This document shows positions 57,727 through 64,000 of a stretch of DNA of 64,000 bases, in pieces. Made by a program: the position numbers and the translations under genes. Where the stretch lies: the NCBI RefSeq assembly GCF_048066115.1, contig NZ_JBLTYX010000022.1:43544-107543 (forward strand). The letters run 5' to 3'. Within the stretch, counting starts at the first letter, position 1. The number at the start of each line of letters is the position of its first letter. The notes beneath the pieces were generated by a model that saw only the letters and a list, made by a program, of their open reading frames with translations, searched no databases and was not told where the DNA came from. This DNA comes from Niveispirillum sp048066115. Lineage in GTDB: Bacteria; Pseudomonadota; Alphaproteobacteria; Azospirillales; Azospirillaceae.

Positions 57727-58599
57727 ATGCAGACCATCACCAGACGCATCACCCTGCGCGAGGGCCATGATGTCGTGGCCTATATCCATGGCGAGGGTGA
57801 CCGCACCCTGCTCCTTGCCAATGGCGGACCGGGCTTGCCCAATCTCTATCTGCGCGATCCGCATCTGCGGCTGGTGCCCCAGGGCTACCGCATCGTCGGC
57901 TGGGACCAGCTGGGCTGCGGGGCCAGTGATCGGCCCGACGATCCCGGCCTCTGGACCCTGGAGCGCTATGTGGGGGAGGCCGAACAGGTCCGTCGCGCCC
58001 TGGACCTGGGGCCGGTGGATTTCCTGGGCCATTCCTGGGGCACCTGGCTCGGCACCGAATATTGCCTGACCCACCCGGACAATGTGCGCAGCTACATCAT
58101 CGCCGACGGCGCCTGCGACATCCCGCATCTGGTGGGGGAACTGAACCGCCTGCGCCTGGCCCTGGGATCGGAAACCGTGACCATGATGGTAGCGCATGAG
58201 GCGGCGGGAACCCTGGATCATCCGGAATATCAGGCGGCGGTCACGCTGCTGAACCACCGCCATGTCTGCCGCCTGAAACACTGGCCGGAGCCGCTGACCG
58301 CGTCGCTGGCGCAATGGAACATGGCGCCCTATGTCGCCATGCAGGGCCCGAACGAGTTCACCTATACCGGCAACATGAAGGACTGGAACCGCGTGCCCGC
58401 CATGGGTGCCATCAAGGTTCCCTGTCTGGTCCTGGCCGGCAAATATGACGAGCTGACGCCGGCCTGCAGCCTGCGCATGCACATGGCCCTGCCGAACAGC
58501 CGCATCCGCATCTTCGACCACAGCTCCCACATGCCCTTCTATGAGGAGCCGGATGCCTATTTCGCCGAACTGACGGATTTTCTGGAGAAATCAGCATGA
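57727..58599 (+). CDS. Proline iminopeptidase-like alpha/beta hydrolase (peptidase S33)
   Basis: The 290-residue protein has LLANGGPGLPN (the S33 HGGPG-like oxyanion motif), GWDQLGCGASD, the elbow GHSWGTWLG, an Asp in LAGKYDELTP and a His in FDHSSHMPFYEEP. These are the marks of proline iminopeptidase-type hydrolases, which release N-terminal residues or cleave small amides. It lies between the amidase and RraA genes and overlaps the latter by 4 bp. A role in amide or peptide bond cleavage of the imported compound fits but is not proven. Confidence 0.9.
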   Translation: MQTITRRITLREGHDVVAYIHGEGDRTLLLANGGPGLPNLYLRDPHLRLVPQGYRIVGWDQLGCGASDRPDDPGLWTLERYVGEAEQVRRALDLGPVDFLGHSWGTWLGTEYCLTHPDNVRSYIIADGACDIPHLVGELNRLRLALGSETVTMMVAHEAAGTLDHPEYQAAVTLLNHRHVCRLKHWPEPLTASLAQWNMAPYVAMQGPNEFTYTGNMKDWNRVPAMGAIKVPCLVLAGKYDELTPACSLRMHMALPNSRIRIFDHSSHMPFYEEPDAYFAELTDFLEKSA

Positions 58600-59261
58600 G
58601 TGGCCTTCTGCATCTTGGTCCCGCCCCCACACGCCCCGACCCCGCCCTGTGGCGGGATCTGCGCGATGTGCCCAGCTCCGTCCTGGCCGACGTGACCCGC
58701 GATGTGCGGGCGGCGGGCCATCCGCTGGCCATGGTCGCCCCCCGTGCGCCCTTCATCGGCCCGGCCGTCACCGTGGAAGCCGGCAGCCTGGCGCAATGGA
58801 GGGCGCTGGAGAGCGTGCAGCCCGGCGACGTGCTGGTCATCGCCAGTGACGGGCGGCGCGATTGCGCGGAATTCGGCGCCGTCTTCGCCGCCATCGCCCA
58901 GGCGCGCGGAGTGGCCGCCATCATCACCGACGGGCTGTTGCGCGACCGGGCAGAGATCGCGGAACTGTCCATGCCGGTGCTGGCCGCCGGCAGCCACCCC
59001 GCCTCTCCCTTCGATCCCTCGCCGGGCCGGGTCAACCTACCTGTCATGCTGTTGGGCCTGACGGTGCGGCCCGGCGATCTGGTGGCCGGCGACGCGGATG
59101 GGATCGTGGTCATCCCCGTGGAAAGCCTGGGCAAACTGGCCGACCGCCTGCCGGCACAGAAGGCCAAGGAGGCAGCGCTGCAAAAGGCGATCGCCGACGG
59201 ACAGATGCCCGACGCACTGATCGCCGGTCTCGCCCGGATACCGGTACAGCCCGCCCCCTGA
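58596..59261 (+). CDS. RraA-like (HMG/CHA aldolase superfamily) protein 2, catalytic Arg present
   Basis: The roughly 221-residue protein has GDVLVIASDGRRDCAEFGAVF and the active-site motif IITDGLLRDRAEIAEL, which retains the Arg-Asp pair (LRD) missing in the first copy at 54123-54788. The family cleaves tertiary hydroxy acids such as 4-carboxy-4-hydroxy-2-oxoadipate, or decarboxylates oxaloacetate-like acids, using Mg. A citrate-like or oxoglutarate-like fragment would be a natural substrate in this cluster. The start overlaps the peptidase stop (ATGA). Confidence 0.87.
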   Translation: MSGLLHLGPAPTRPDPALWRDLRDVPSSVLADVTRDVRAAGHPLAMVAPRAPFIGPAVTVEAGSLAQWRALESVQPGDVLVIASDGRRDCAEFGAVFAAIAQARGVAAIITDGLLRDRAEIAELSMPVLAAGSHPASPFDPSPGRVNLPVMLLGLTVRPGDLVAGDADGIVVIPVESLGKLADRLPAQKAKEAALQKAIADGQMPDALIAGLARIPVQPAP

Positions 59262-59311
59262 TGCAACCAGTCCTTTGCGACAAGAGGAGCGTCTGCTAAT
59301 ATGTTGAGCAG

Positions 59312-59336
59312 AAATTGGATAATAAATTGGCTACCA
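59312..59336. promoter_or_regulatory. GntR box at its own gene start
   Basis: AAATTGGCTACCA (59324-59336) matches 13 of 13 bases of the box at 44025. A degenerate AAATTGGAT (59312-59320) lies 12 bp before it. The site ends seven bases before the GntR start codon, suited to autoregulation. Confidence 0.78.
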
Positions 59337-59343
59337 CCCGATC

Positions 59344-59973
59344 ATGGCAATGACCAAGGAAAAGGCCGATGGTGCCGGCAGTCTCGTCAGCCGGCTTGAA
59401 GCCGACCTGCTGGGCGGCGTGTTCCGGCCCGGTGAATGGCTGAAACAAACCGATATCGAAACGAATTACGAAGCACATCGTTTCGATGTCAGAATGGCCC
59501 TGCTGGACCTGAAGACGCGGCAGCTGCTGGAACATGTGCCCAACCGCGGCTACCGTGTCGCCAGCCTGTCGCAGCAGGACCGCGAGGAACTGATCGAGGC
59601 GCGCACCGTGCTGGAGGTCGCCGCCGCCCGCCGCGTGGTGGAGCGCGCGACGGAAGAGGATCTGGTCGAACTGGACGCGCTGGTGGCGGAGTTCGAGGCC
59701 AACATGGCCGACGCCGACCTTCCCCTGCTGCGCAGTCTGAACGCCAAATTCCATGACCGGCTCTACGCCATCTGCGGCAACCGCGTGCTGATGGAAGAGA
59801 TCAAGGCGCTGCGCCATCGCGGCCTTCCCGGCGTGCGCGGCTGGCGGGCCACCTCCTCCATCCAGCGGTCCAACCGCGACCATGGCGAAATGATCGCCAT
59901 GATCCGAGCCCGCAACGCCGACGGCCTGGTGCAGACGATCGAAACGCACCTGAACCGCTGGCGCGAGGGGTAA
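59344..59973 (+). CDS. GntR-family regulator, FCD subfamily
   Basis: The 209-residue protein has a winged helix (about 15-75; SRLEADLLGGVFRPGEWLKQTDIETNY, RMALLDLKTRQLLEHVPNRGYRVA) and an all-helical FCD domain (about 85-205) with the metal/effector ligand positions in NAKFHDRLY and in HGEMIAMIRARNADGLVQTIETHL. FCD regulators usually repress a catabolic operon until a carboxylate-type effector binds. It is the last gene of the 44-60 kb cluster. The recurrence of its probable box at three promoters (44025, 56846, 59324) supports local control of the whole cluster, including itself. Confidence 0.93.
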   Translation: MAMTKEKADGAGSLVSRLEADLLGGVFRPGEWLKQTDIETNYEAHRFDVRMALLDLKTRQLLEHVPNRGYRVASLSQQDREELIEARTVLEVAAARRVVERATEEDLVELDALVAEFEANMADADLPLLRSLNAKFHDRLYAICGNRVLMEEIKALRHRGLPGVRGWRATSSIQRSNRDHGEMIAMIRARNADGLVQTIETHLNRWREG

Positions 59974-59998
59974 AGGGCACCGCTGGCACAAGGCGGCA

Positions 59999-60859
59999 TC
60001 ACGCCGCCTTTACCGTCTCCGATGCGCTGCTGCCATCCTTCAGGTCGGGCTTGGGCCCGCCGAAGCGCAGGCCCATCGCGGACGGCCCATCCTTGGCCGC
60101 CTCTTCCTCCGCCCGGGCCGCGGCGGCGGCACCAGTCACGCCGGTGGGCGTCATCCGGTCGGTCAGGCGCATGGTCTCCCGCCACATGCGTTCATCGTCG
60201 GTGGGCGGGGCGCCATCGGCCTGCATCAGCCGGTCGCCCATGCCGGTGCAGTCCAGCGTCAGCTCATCCCCGTCCAGGGTGAAGCCGTTGGCCTTGCCGA
60301 TCTGGTTCATGGCGTTCTTCAGGTTGTGGTCGGCATCCTTCTGCGACACGCCGCCATTGACCTGCCGCATCCAGCCGGCCTTGGCCGCCCCCTGCTCCAC
60401 CTGCTGCGCATCGCCGATCAGATCGGTCAGACTGTCCTTCAGCCCCTGATCGCCATCCAGCACCTGCTGCACCTGGGCGGCACGGGGGTCGTCGCCCGCC
60501 ACTTCCGGCTGGCCCTGGTCGTTCAGCTTGAACTTGATCGGCGGGCTGGCCTGGATGCCGGCGATGGCCAGCGCCATCTGCAACTGGTGTCCCACCTGGC
60601 GGCGGGCGGTTTCCACCTCCGCCGCGGTCGGCGGTTCCTCCTGCGCGGTGGTGGCACTTTCCACCAGGCTGTGGTTGGTGGCGGTCAGGCCGCCGACATC
60701 CATGCTCTTGCCGGTGGGTGCGCCGTGGAAGCCGATCTCGCCGCCGGTGCCGATATCTTGCGTCCCGGTGGCCGATGTACCCGTGCTCTTGGAACTGCCG
60801 GAGACCGCCGATGCCGGTTGCCAGCGGGTGCGGGCGGCCAGTAATGCCTGGATATCCAT
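59999..60859 (-). CDS. Hypothetical protein, polar, no recognised domain
   Basis: The 286-residue protein has no signal peptide or membrane segment. It begins MDIQALLAARTRWQP, has a Ser/Thr/Gly-rich region (about 18-50), an acidic, helical middle (about 75-200; QVQQVLDGDQGLKDSLTDLIG) and a C-terminal Ala/Glu-rich and Gly/Pro-rich tail. MDIQALL starts and low-complexity linkers recall secreted or flagellum-associated proteins, but I cannot assign a family. It is alone on the minus strand, converging with the GntR gene with 25 bp between. Confidence 0.65.
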   Translation of the reverse strand: MDIQALLAARTRWQPASAVSGSSKSTGTSATGTQDIGTGGEIGFHGAPTGKSMDVGGLTATNHSLVESATTAQEEPPTAAEVETARRQVGHQLQMALAIAGIQASPPIKFKLNDQGQPEVAGDDPRAAQVQQVLDGDQGLKDSLTDLIGDAQQVEQGAAKAGWMRQVNGGVSQKDADHNLKNAMNQIGKANGFTLDGDELTLDCTGMGDRLMQADGAPPTDDERMWRETMRLTDRMTPTGVTGAAAAARAEEEAAKDGPSAMGLRFGGPKPDLKDGSSASETVKAA

Positions 60860-61091
60860 GGGTCATTCCTTCCCAACGCTAGGCAATATCTGCCTATGCC
60901 GCTGGGCAGGCTTTGCCGGCACCCGAGCAGCGGAGGAGAAGCGGTTTCCCTTGGCGTCCGGCGGTTTCTCGCATGCCTTTGTCCCGGACACCCCGTCATT
61001 GCGGGGAAGGGTGCGGGATGAAAAGCAACCGGTATGCCAACCCGCTGGCCTGCCCCTTGCGGCGGTCAGGCACCCACCCCACATGCGGAAA

Positions 61092-61262
61092 ATGACAGAG
61101 AACCAAATCCTGGCCCTCATCTCGTCCGTGCTGGTGCTGATCCTGGTGCTGCGCGGCCGCGCCGGGGCAATACCGCGCGAAGGGCTGCTGCCGAAGATCG
61201 CCATCTGGCTGGCGATCTTCGCGGCAGTCGGCCTGGCCTATAAATTCTTCGGGCCGAACTGA
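61092..61262 (+). CDS. Small membrane protein of unknown function
   Basis: The 56-residue protein (MTENQILALISSVLVLILVL...; an in-frame ATG at 61083 would add three residues) has two hydrophobic helices separated by RGRAGAIPREGLLPK and ends YKFFGPN. Similar short two-helix proteins are common in Rhodospirillales, but I know no function. It converges with the DTW-domain gene, with 1 bp between the two stops. It is short for an ORF call but has clear membrane composition. Confidence 0.6.
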   Translation: MTENQILALISSVLVLILVLRGRAGAIPREGLLPKIAIWLAIFAAVGLAYKFFGPN

Positions 61263-61263
61263 A

Positions 61264-61959
61264 TCACTCGATCGGTGCCGCCCCCGCCTTCACCGGCCGC
61301 CGCTTGCGCTTGCGCCAGCGTGACAGCAGTTCGTCGAACGGCTTCAGCAGACGGTCCTGCAAAGCCGGATCGCCTTCCAGCTTGCCATAGACGAAGGCCC
61401 CGGCTTCCAGCGTGGAGACGCTTTCCTTGCGCGGTTCCTTGCGGACATTGCCATAGGCGGAGCGGAAATCCGGATGGATGACGATGCGGCGCAGCTTCAG
61501 CATCCAGGCATTGCGCCACCACAGGGTCTTGGCCTGGGCCCAGGTACCGTCGATCAGGACGATGCCTTCAAGGTCGGACAGGATCAGGTCGCTGTCGGGC
61601 GCCACATCCTTGCGCCCGAACACGGCGATGCCACCACGCGGCACCTTGGCCACCTCGTCCTTGGCTCCCATGAACAGCACGCCCCAGCGCTTGGCCTCCA
61701 CCTGCCGGCCCAGGGCCTTGGACAGTGACGGCCAGGACAGGCCGATCTTGACGACGCTGTTTTCGATCTGTCCGGCCAGCAGCCGGGCGGTGCCCAGCTC
61801 CACATCCTGTTCCTGCGGATGCATCAGGACCAGCAATTGCAGACGCGTGCGTTCCGGCACCAGCTCGGCACACAGGCACAGATCGTCGGGCTTGCCGCAG
61901 GTGGCGCAAGGGGGCGGGGGGGCCGGCGGCGGCGGAAGGATCAGGTCGTCTTCATTCAT
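61264..61959 (-). CDS. DTW-domain tRNA-uridine aminocarboxypropyltransferase (TapT-like)
   Basis: The 231-residue protein has an N-terminal Cys-rich element (CATCGKPDDLCLCAEL), HPQEQDVELGTARLL and the hallmark VLIDGTWAQAKTLWWR, the DTW motif region. Members of this family transfer the 3-amino-3-carboxypropyl group of S-adenosylmethionine to uridine in tRNA (acp3U). The Pro-rich N-terminus (LPPPPAPPPP) and basic C-terminus (RWRKRKRRP) are lineage features, the latter suited to RNA binding. It is divergent from the map gene. Confidence 0.92.
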   Translation of the reverse strand: MNEDDLILPPPPAPPPPCATCGKPDDLCLCAELVPERTRLQLLVLMHPQEQDVELGTARLLAGQIENSVVKIGLSWPSLSKALGRQVEAKRWGVLFMGAKDEVAKVPRGGIAVFGRKDVAPDSDLILSDLEGIVLIDGTWAQAKTLWWRNAWMLKLRRIVIHPDFRSAYGNVRKEPRKESVSTLEAGAFVYGKLEGDPALQDRLLKPFDELLSRWRKRKRRPVKAGAAPIE

Positions 61960-62160
61960 GATGGGGCCTTATAACCCATCCGTGCGCACCTTGGCAGGGG
62001 GTGGGCACGCAATGCCGCCATGGCAAGGGGATGGGCCGGCCCCGGCCATGCGACACAACCAGCCCAGGCATTGGGACGGCGGGTTTGCGGCCCGCCCCGG
62101 GCATCGTGTAAAGTACCGGGCTTGAGATTCCGGTTTCCGCTTCGAAAGTACCGACCCCCG

Positions 62161-62979
62161 ATGACCCAGGCCGAATTCGCCGACGATTACGAAGACAAGC
62201 GTTCCATCAAGCTGCACAAGCCCGAGGATTTCGAAGGCATGCGCCGGGCCGGCCGTCTGGCCGCCGCCACGCTTGATTACATCACGCCCTTCGTGGTTCC
62301 CGGTGCGGTGACGGAGGAGATCGATGATAAGATCCTGGCCTATGTGGAGGCCAATGGCGGCACATCGGCCACCGTCGGGTACAAGGGCTATACCAAGGCC
62401 AGCTGCATCTCCATCAACCATGTCGTCTGCCACGGCATTCCCGGCCCCAAGCGTCTGGTCGCCGGCGACATCGCCAATATCGACGTCACCGTCATCGTCG
62501 ATGGCTGGTTCGGCGATACGTCCCGCATGTATCTGGTGGGCGATGTCGGGCTGAAGGCGCGGCGTCTGGTCGATGTGACGTACGAGGCGCTGATGCGCGG
62601 CATCTCGGTGGTGAAGCCGGGGGCAACGCTGGGCGATATCGGCCACGCCATCCAGTCCTATGCCGAAAGCTTCCGCTTCTCCGTCGTCCGCGACTTCTGC
62701 GGTCATGGCCTGGGCCGCGTCTTCCATGACGCGCCGTCGGTGCTGCATTACGGCCAGAAGGGCCGGGGTGCCGTGCTGGAGGAAGGCATGTTCTTCACCA
62801 TCGAGCCGATGATCAATGCCGGCCGGTACGAGGTGAAGGTCCTGTCCGACGGCTGGACCGCCGTGACCAGGGACAAGAGCCTGTCGGCCCAGTTCGAACA
62901 TTCCATCGGCGTCACCAGCGAAGGGTTCGAGATATTCACCCTGTCGCCCGCCGGTTACACGAAGCCTCCCTACGCGTAA
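62161..62979 (+). CDS. map: Methionine aminopeptidase, type I
   Basis: The roughly 272-residue enzyme removes N-terminal Met from nascent proteins. The dinuclear metal ligands are visible: Asp pairs in IANIDVTVIVDGWFGDTSRM, His in FCGHGLGRVFHD, Glu in FTIEPMIN and Glu in SAQFEHSIGV. The substrate His is in ISINHVVCHGIPG. ATG 62161 is used; the frame opens at 62020 but that leader has no family similarity. The N-terminal extension (about 20 residues) is slightly longer than in E. coli. It is transcribed in the direction of radC, which starts 98 bp later. Confidence 0.96.
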   Translation: MTQAEFADDYEDKRSIKLHKPEDFEGMRRAGRLAAATLDYITPFVVPGAVTEEIDDKILAYVEANGGTSATVGYKGYTKASCISINHVVCHGIPGPKRLVAGDIANIDVTVIVDGWFGDTSRMYLVGDVGLKARRLVDVTYEALMRGISVVKPGATLGDIGHAIQSYAESFRFSVVRDFCGHGLGRVFHDAPSVLHYGQKGRGAVLEEGMFFTIEPMINAGRYEVKVLSDGWTAVTRDKSLSAQFEHSIGVTSEGFEIFTLSPAGYTKPPYA

Positions 62980-63077
62980 GACTCCATTCCGCTTCCCGTC
63001 TGGCATCCATCGCCGCCCGCTGCTACACTTGTAGGAGAGTGGCTTGATATGGTCATGCACATCACGGATGTATCGCG

Positions 63078-63923
63078 ATGGCGGTGAAGCGGACGGTGAA
63101 GACGGCCCGGCTGGATGAGGCGGCGGCGGGAACCCTGCCGCCAGACGATGATCTGCTGGCCTCCCTGGTGGCGGGCCGCCCCCGCCCTTCCCCGCCCCCC
63201 AAACCGGAACCGGCGCCGACGCCGGCGGAGGAAGCGGCGGAGGAGGAGAAACCGCATTACCACGGCCACCGCGACCGGCTGCGCAATCGTTTCCTGGCGG
63301 CCGGTCCCGATGCGCTGCTGGATTATGAACTGCTGGAACTGCTGCTGTTCCAATGCATCCCGCAGAAGGATGTGAAGCCCCTGGCCAAGGAGCTGCTGGC
63401 CGCCTATGGCAGCCTGTGGGCCGTCACCCAGGCGACACCCGAGAGCCTGCGCCAGCGCTTCGGCTTCTCCGATCTGCGCATCGCCCATATCAGGGTGGTC
63501 GGCGCCATCGGCCTGCGCATGGCCAAACAACAGGTGATGGGCCAGACCATCCTGTCATCCTGGCAGAAGCTGCTTGATTACTGCGCCGGCGCCATGGCGC
63601 ATGAACCGGTGGAACAGTTCCGCCTGCTGTTCCTGGACCGCAAGAACACCCTGATCGGCGACGAGGTGCAGCAACGCGGCACCATCGACCATACCCCCGT
63701 CTACCCGCGTGAGGTAGTGCGCCGCGCCCTGGAACTGGGCGCCAGTGCGGTGATCCTGGTCCATAACCATCCCAGCGGCGACCCCACGCCCAGCCGCGCC
63801 GACCTGGACATGACGAAACAGATCGTCACCGCCGCCACGGCCCTGGGCGTGGTCATCCATGACCATGTCATCATCGGCAAGGGCGGGAAATATGTCAGCT
63901 TCAAGAGTGCGGGATTGATGTGA
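63078..63923 (+). CDS. radC: RadC-family protein (JAB1/MPN domain)
   Basis: The 281-residue protein has a Pro-rich N-terminal extension (about 30-60; PRPSPPPKPEPAPTP), the UPF0758/HhH-like region (YHGHRDRLRNRFL, LLDYELLELLLF) and the JAMM metallo-site with HNHPSGDPTPSRAD plus a Glu in the preceding strand (HEPVEQFRLLFLDRKN). RadC proteins are widespread; the name reflects an old link to DNA repair that is not firmly supported, and the enzymatic role is unknown. The N-terminal extension makes it longer than the typical 220-230 residues. Confidence 0.95.
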   Translation: MAVKRTVKTARLDEAAAGTLPPDDDLLASLVAGRPRPSPPPKPEPAPTPAEEAAEEEKPHYHGHRDRLRNRFLAAGPDALLDYELLELLLFQCIPQKDVKPLAKELLAAYGSLWAVTQATPESLRQRFGFSDLRIAHIRVVGAIGLRMAKQQVMGQTILSSWQKLLDYCAGAMAHEPVEQFRLLFLDRKNTLIGDEVQQRGTIDHTPVYPREVVRRALELGASAVILVHNHPSGDPTPSRADLDMTKQIVTAATALGVVIHDHVIIGKGGKYVSFKSAGLM

Positions 63924-63953
63924 TCGCGGCACTTCCGCACCCATCACTACAAC

Positions 63954-63969
63954 CTAACCGAAAGGTTAG
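63954..63969. terminator. Short hairpin after radC
   Basis: CTAACC and GGTTAG flank a GAAA tetraloop, 31 bp after the radC stop. No clear T-run follows directly, so this is a weak terminator candidate or an unrelated dyad. Confidence 0.4.
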
Positions 63970-64000
63970 ATCGCAGAAAATTTGGCGAGTTCAACGCATA

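Overview
The window is 64 kb of high-GC, gene-dense bacterial chromosome. The phospholipid genes psd-pssA, several TonB-dependent receptors with the alphaproteobacterial style of plug motif, long GC-driven antisense frames and CCGGCGAAAGCCGG-type intergenic palindromes point to an alphaproteobacterium, probably Rhodospirillales/Azospirillaceae-like. The taxonomic call is inference. I see no tRNA, rRNA, CRISPR array, insertion sequence or prophage.

Layout. 1-9 kb: the end of a MacAB-type efflux system (macB runs off the left edge), a two-gene glycosyltransferase unit and the helicase HrpB. 8.7-10.3 kb: psd-pssA for phosphatidylethanolamine synthesis. 10.3-20 kb: a first catabolic island with a TonB receptor, WrbA-like and glyoxalase-fold proteins and a hydrolase, then an IclR regulator with a CoA-transferase and a divergent citryl-CoA-lyase-like gene, then a divergent SDR/TetR pair and an extensin-like protein. 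20.3-29.8 kb: a sensory locus with a soluble hybrid histidine kinase of about 2,100 residues carrying eleven exact 92-residue HAMP-type repeats, a second hybrid kinase with receiver domains at both ends, and a convergent HTH + two small DUF5985-like membrane proteins.

29.9-43.7 kb: a long minus-strand catabolic operon read from a promoter at about 42.8 kb: HyuA, HyuB (with a C-terminal Cys-pair zinc-like domain), dienelactone hydrolase, two paralogous alpha/beta hydrolases, LigB, LigA, a class II aldolase/decarboxylase, a TonB receptor and an AAHS-type MFS carrier, with a divergent IclR regulator. This looks like an aromatic ring-cleavage pathway of unknown substrate.

44-60 kb: a plus-strand cluster of fourteen genes: TonB receptor, hydrolase, HpaI-type aldolase, Tat-exported binding protein, FbpB-like permease, ATPase, ethanolamine ammonia-lyase large and small subunits, RraA-like protein, PepSY/ferredoxin-type membrane reductase, nitrilase-family amidase, S33 peptidase, a second RraA-like protein and a GntR/FCD regulator. 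A 16-bp sequence upstream of the TonB receptor recurs as its exact reverse complement before the amidase, and 13 bp of it recur just before the regulator, so the cluster is very probably one GntR regulon. I propose it imports a metal chelate or related conjugate and breaks it down to pieces that include ethanolamine.

60-64 kb: housekeeping genes: a hypothetical protein, a small membrane protein, a DTW-domain tRNA modification enzyme, methionine aminopeptidase and RadC.

Three regulatory architectures are visible by eye: tandem 13-bp palindromes spaced exactly 19 bp at two promoters in the first island and again beside the second IclR gene; the GntR 16-mer; and a TATCGATCGA-centred operator pair between the SDR and TetR genes. 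At least three dispersed intergenic repeat families are present, one of which shows compensatory changes in its stems.
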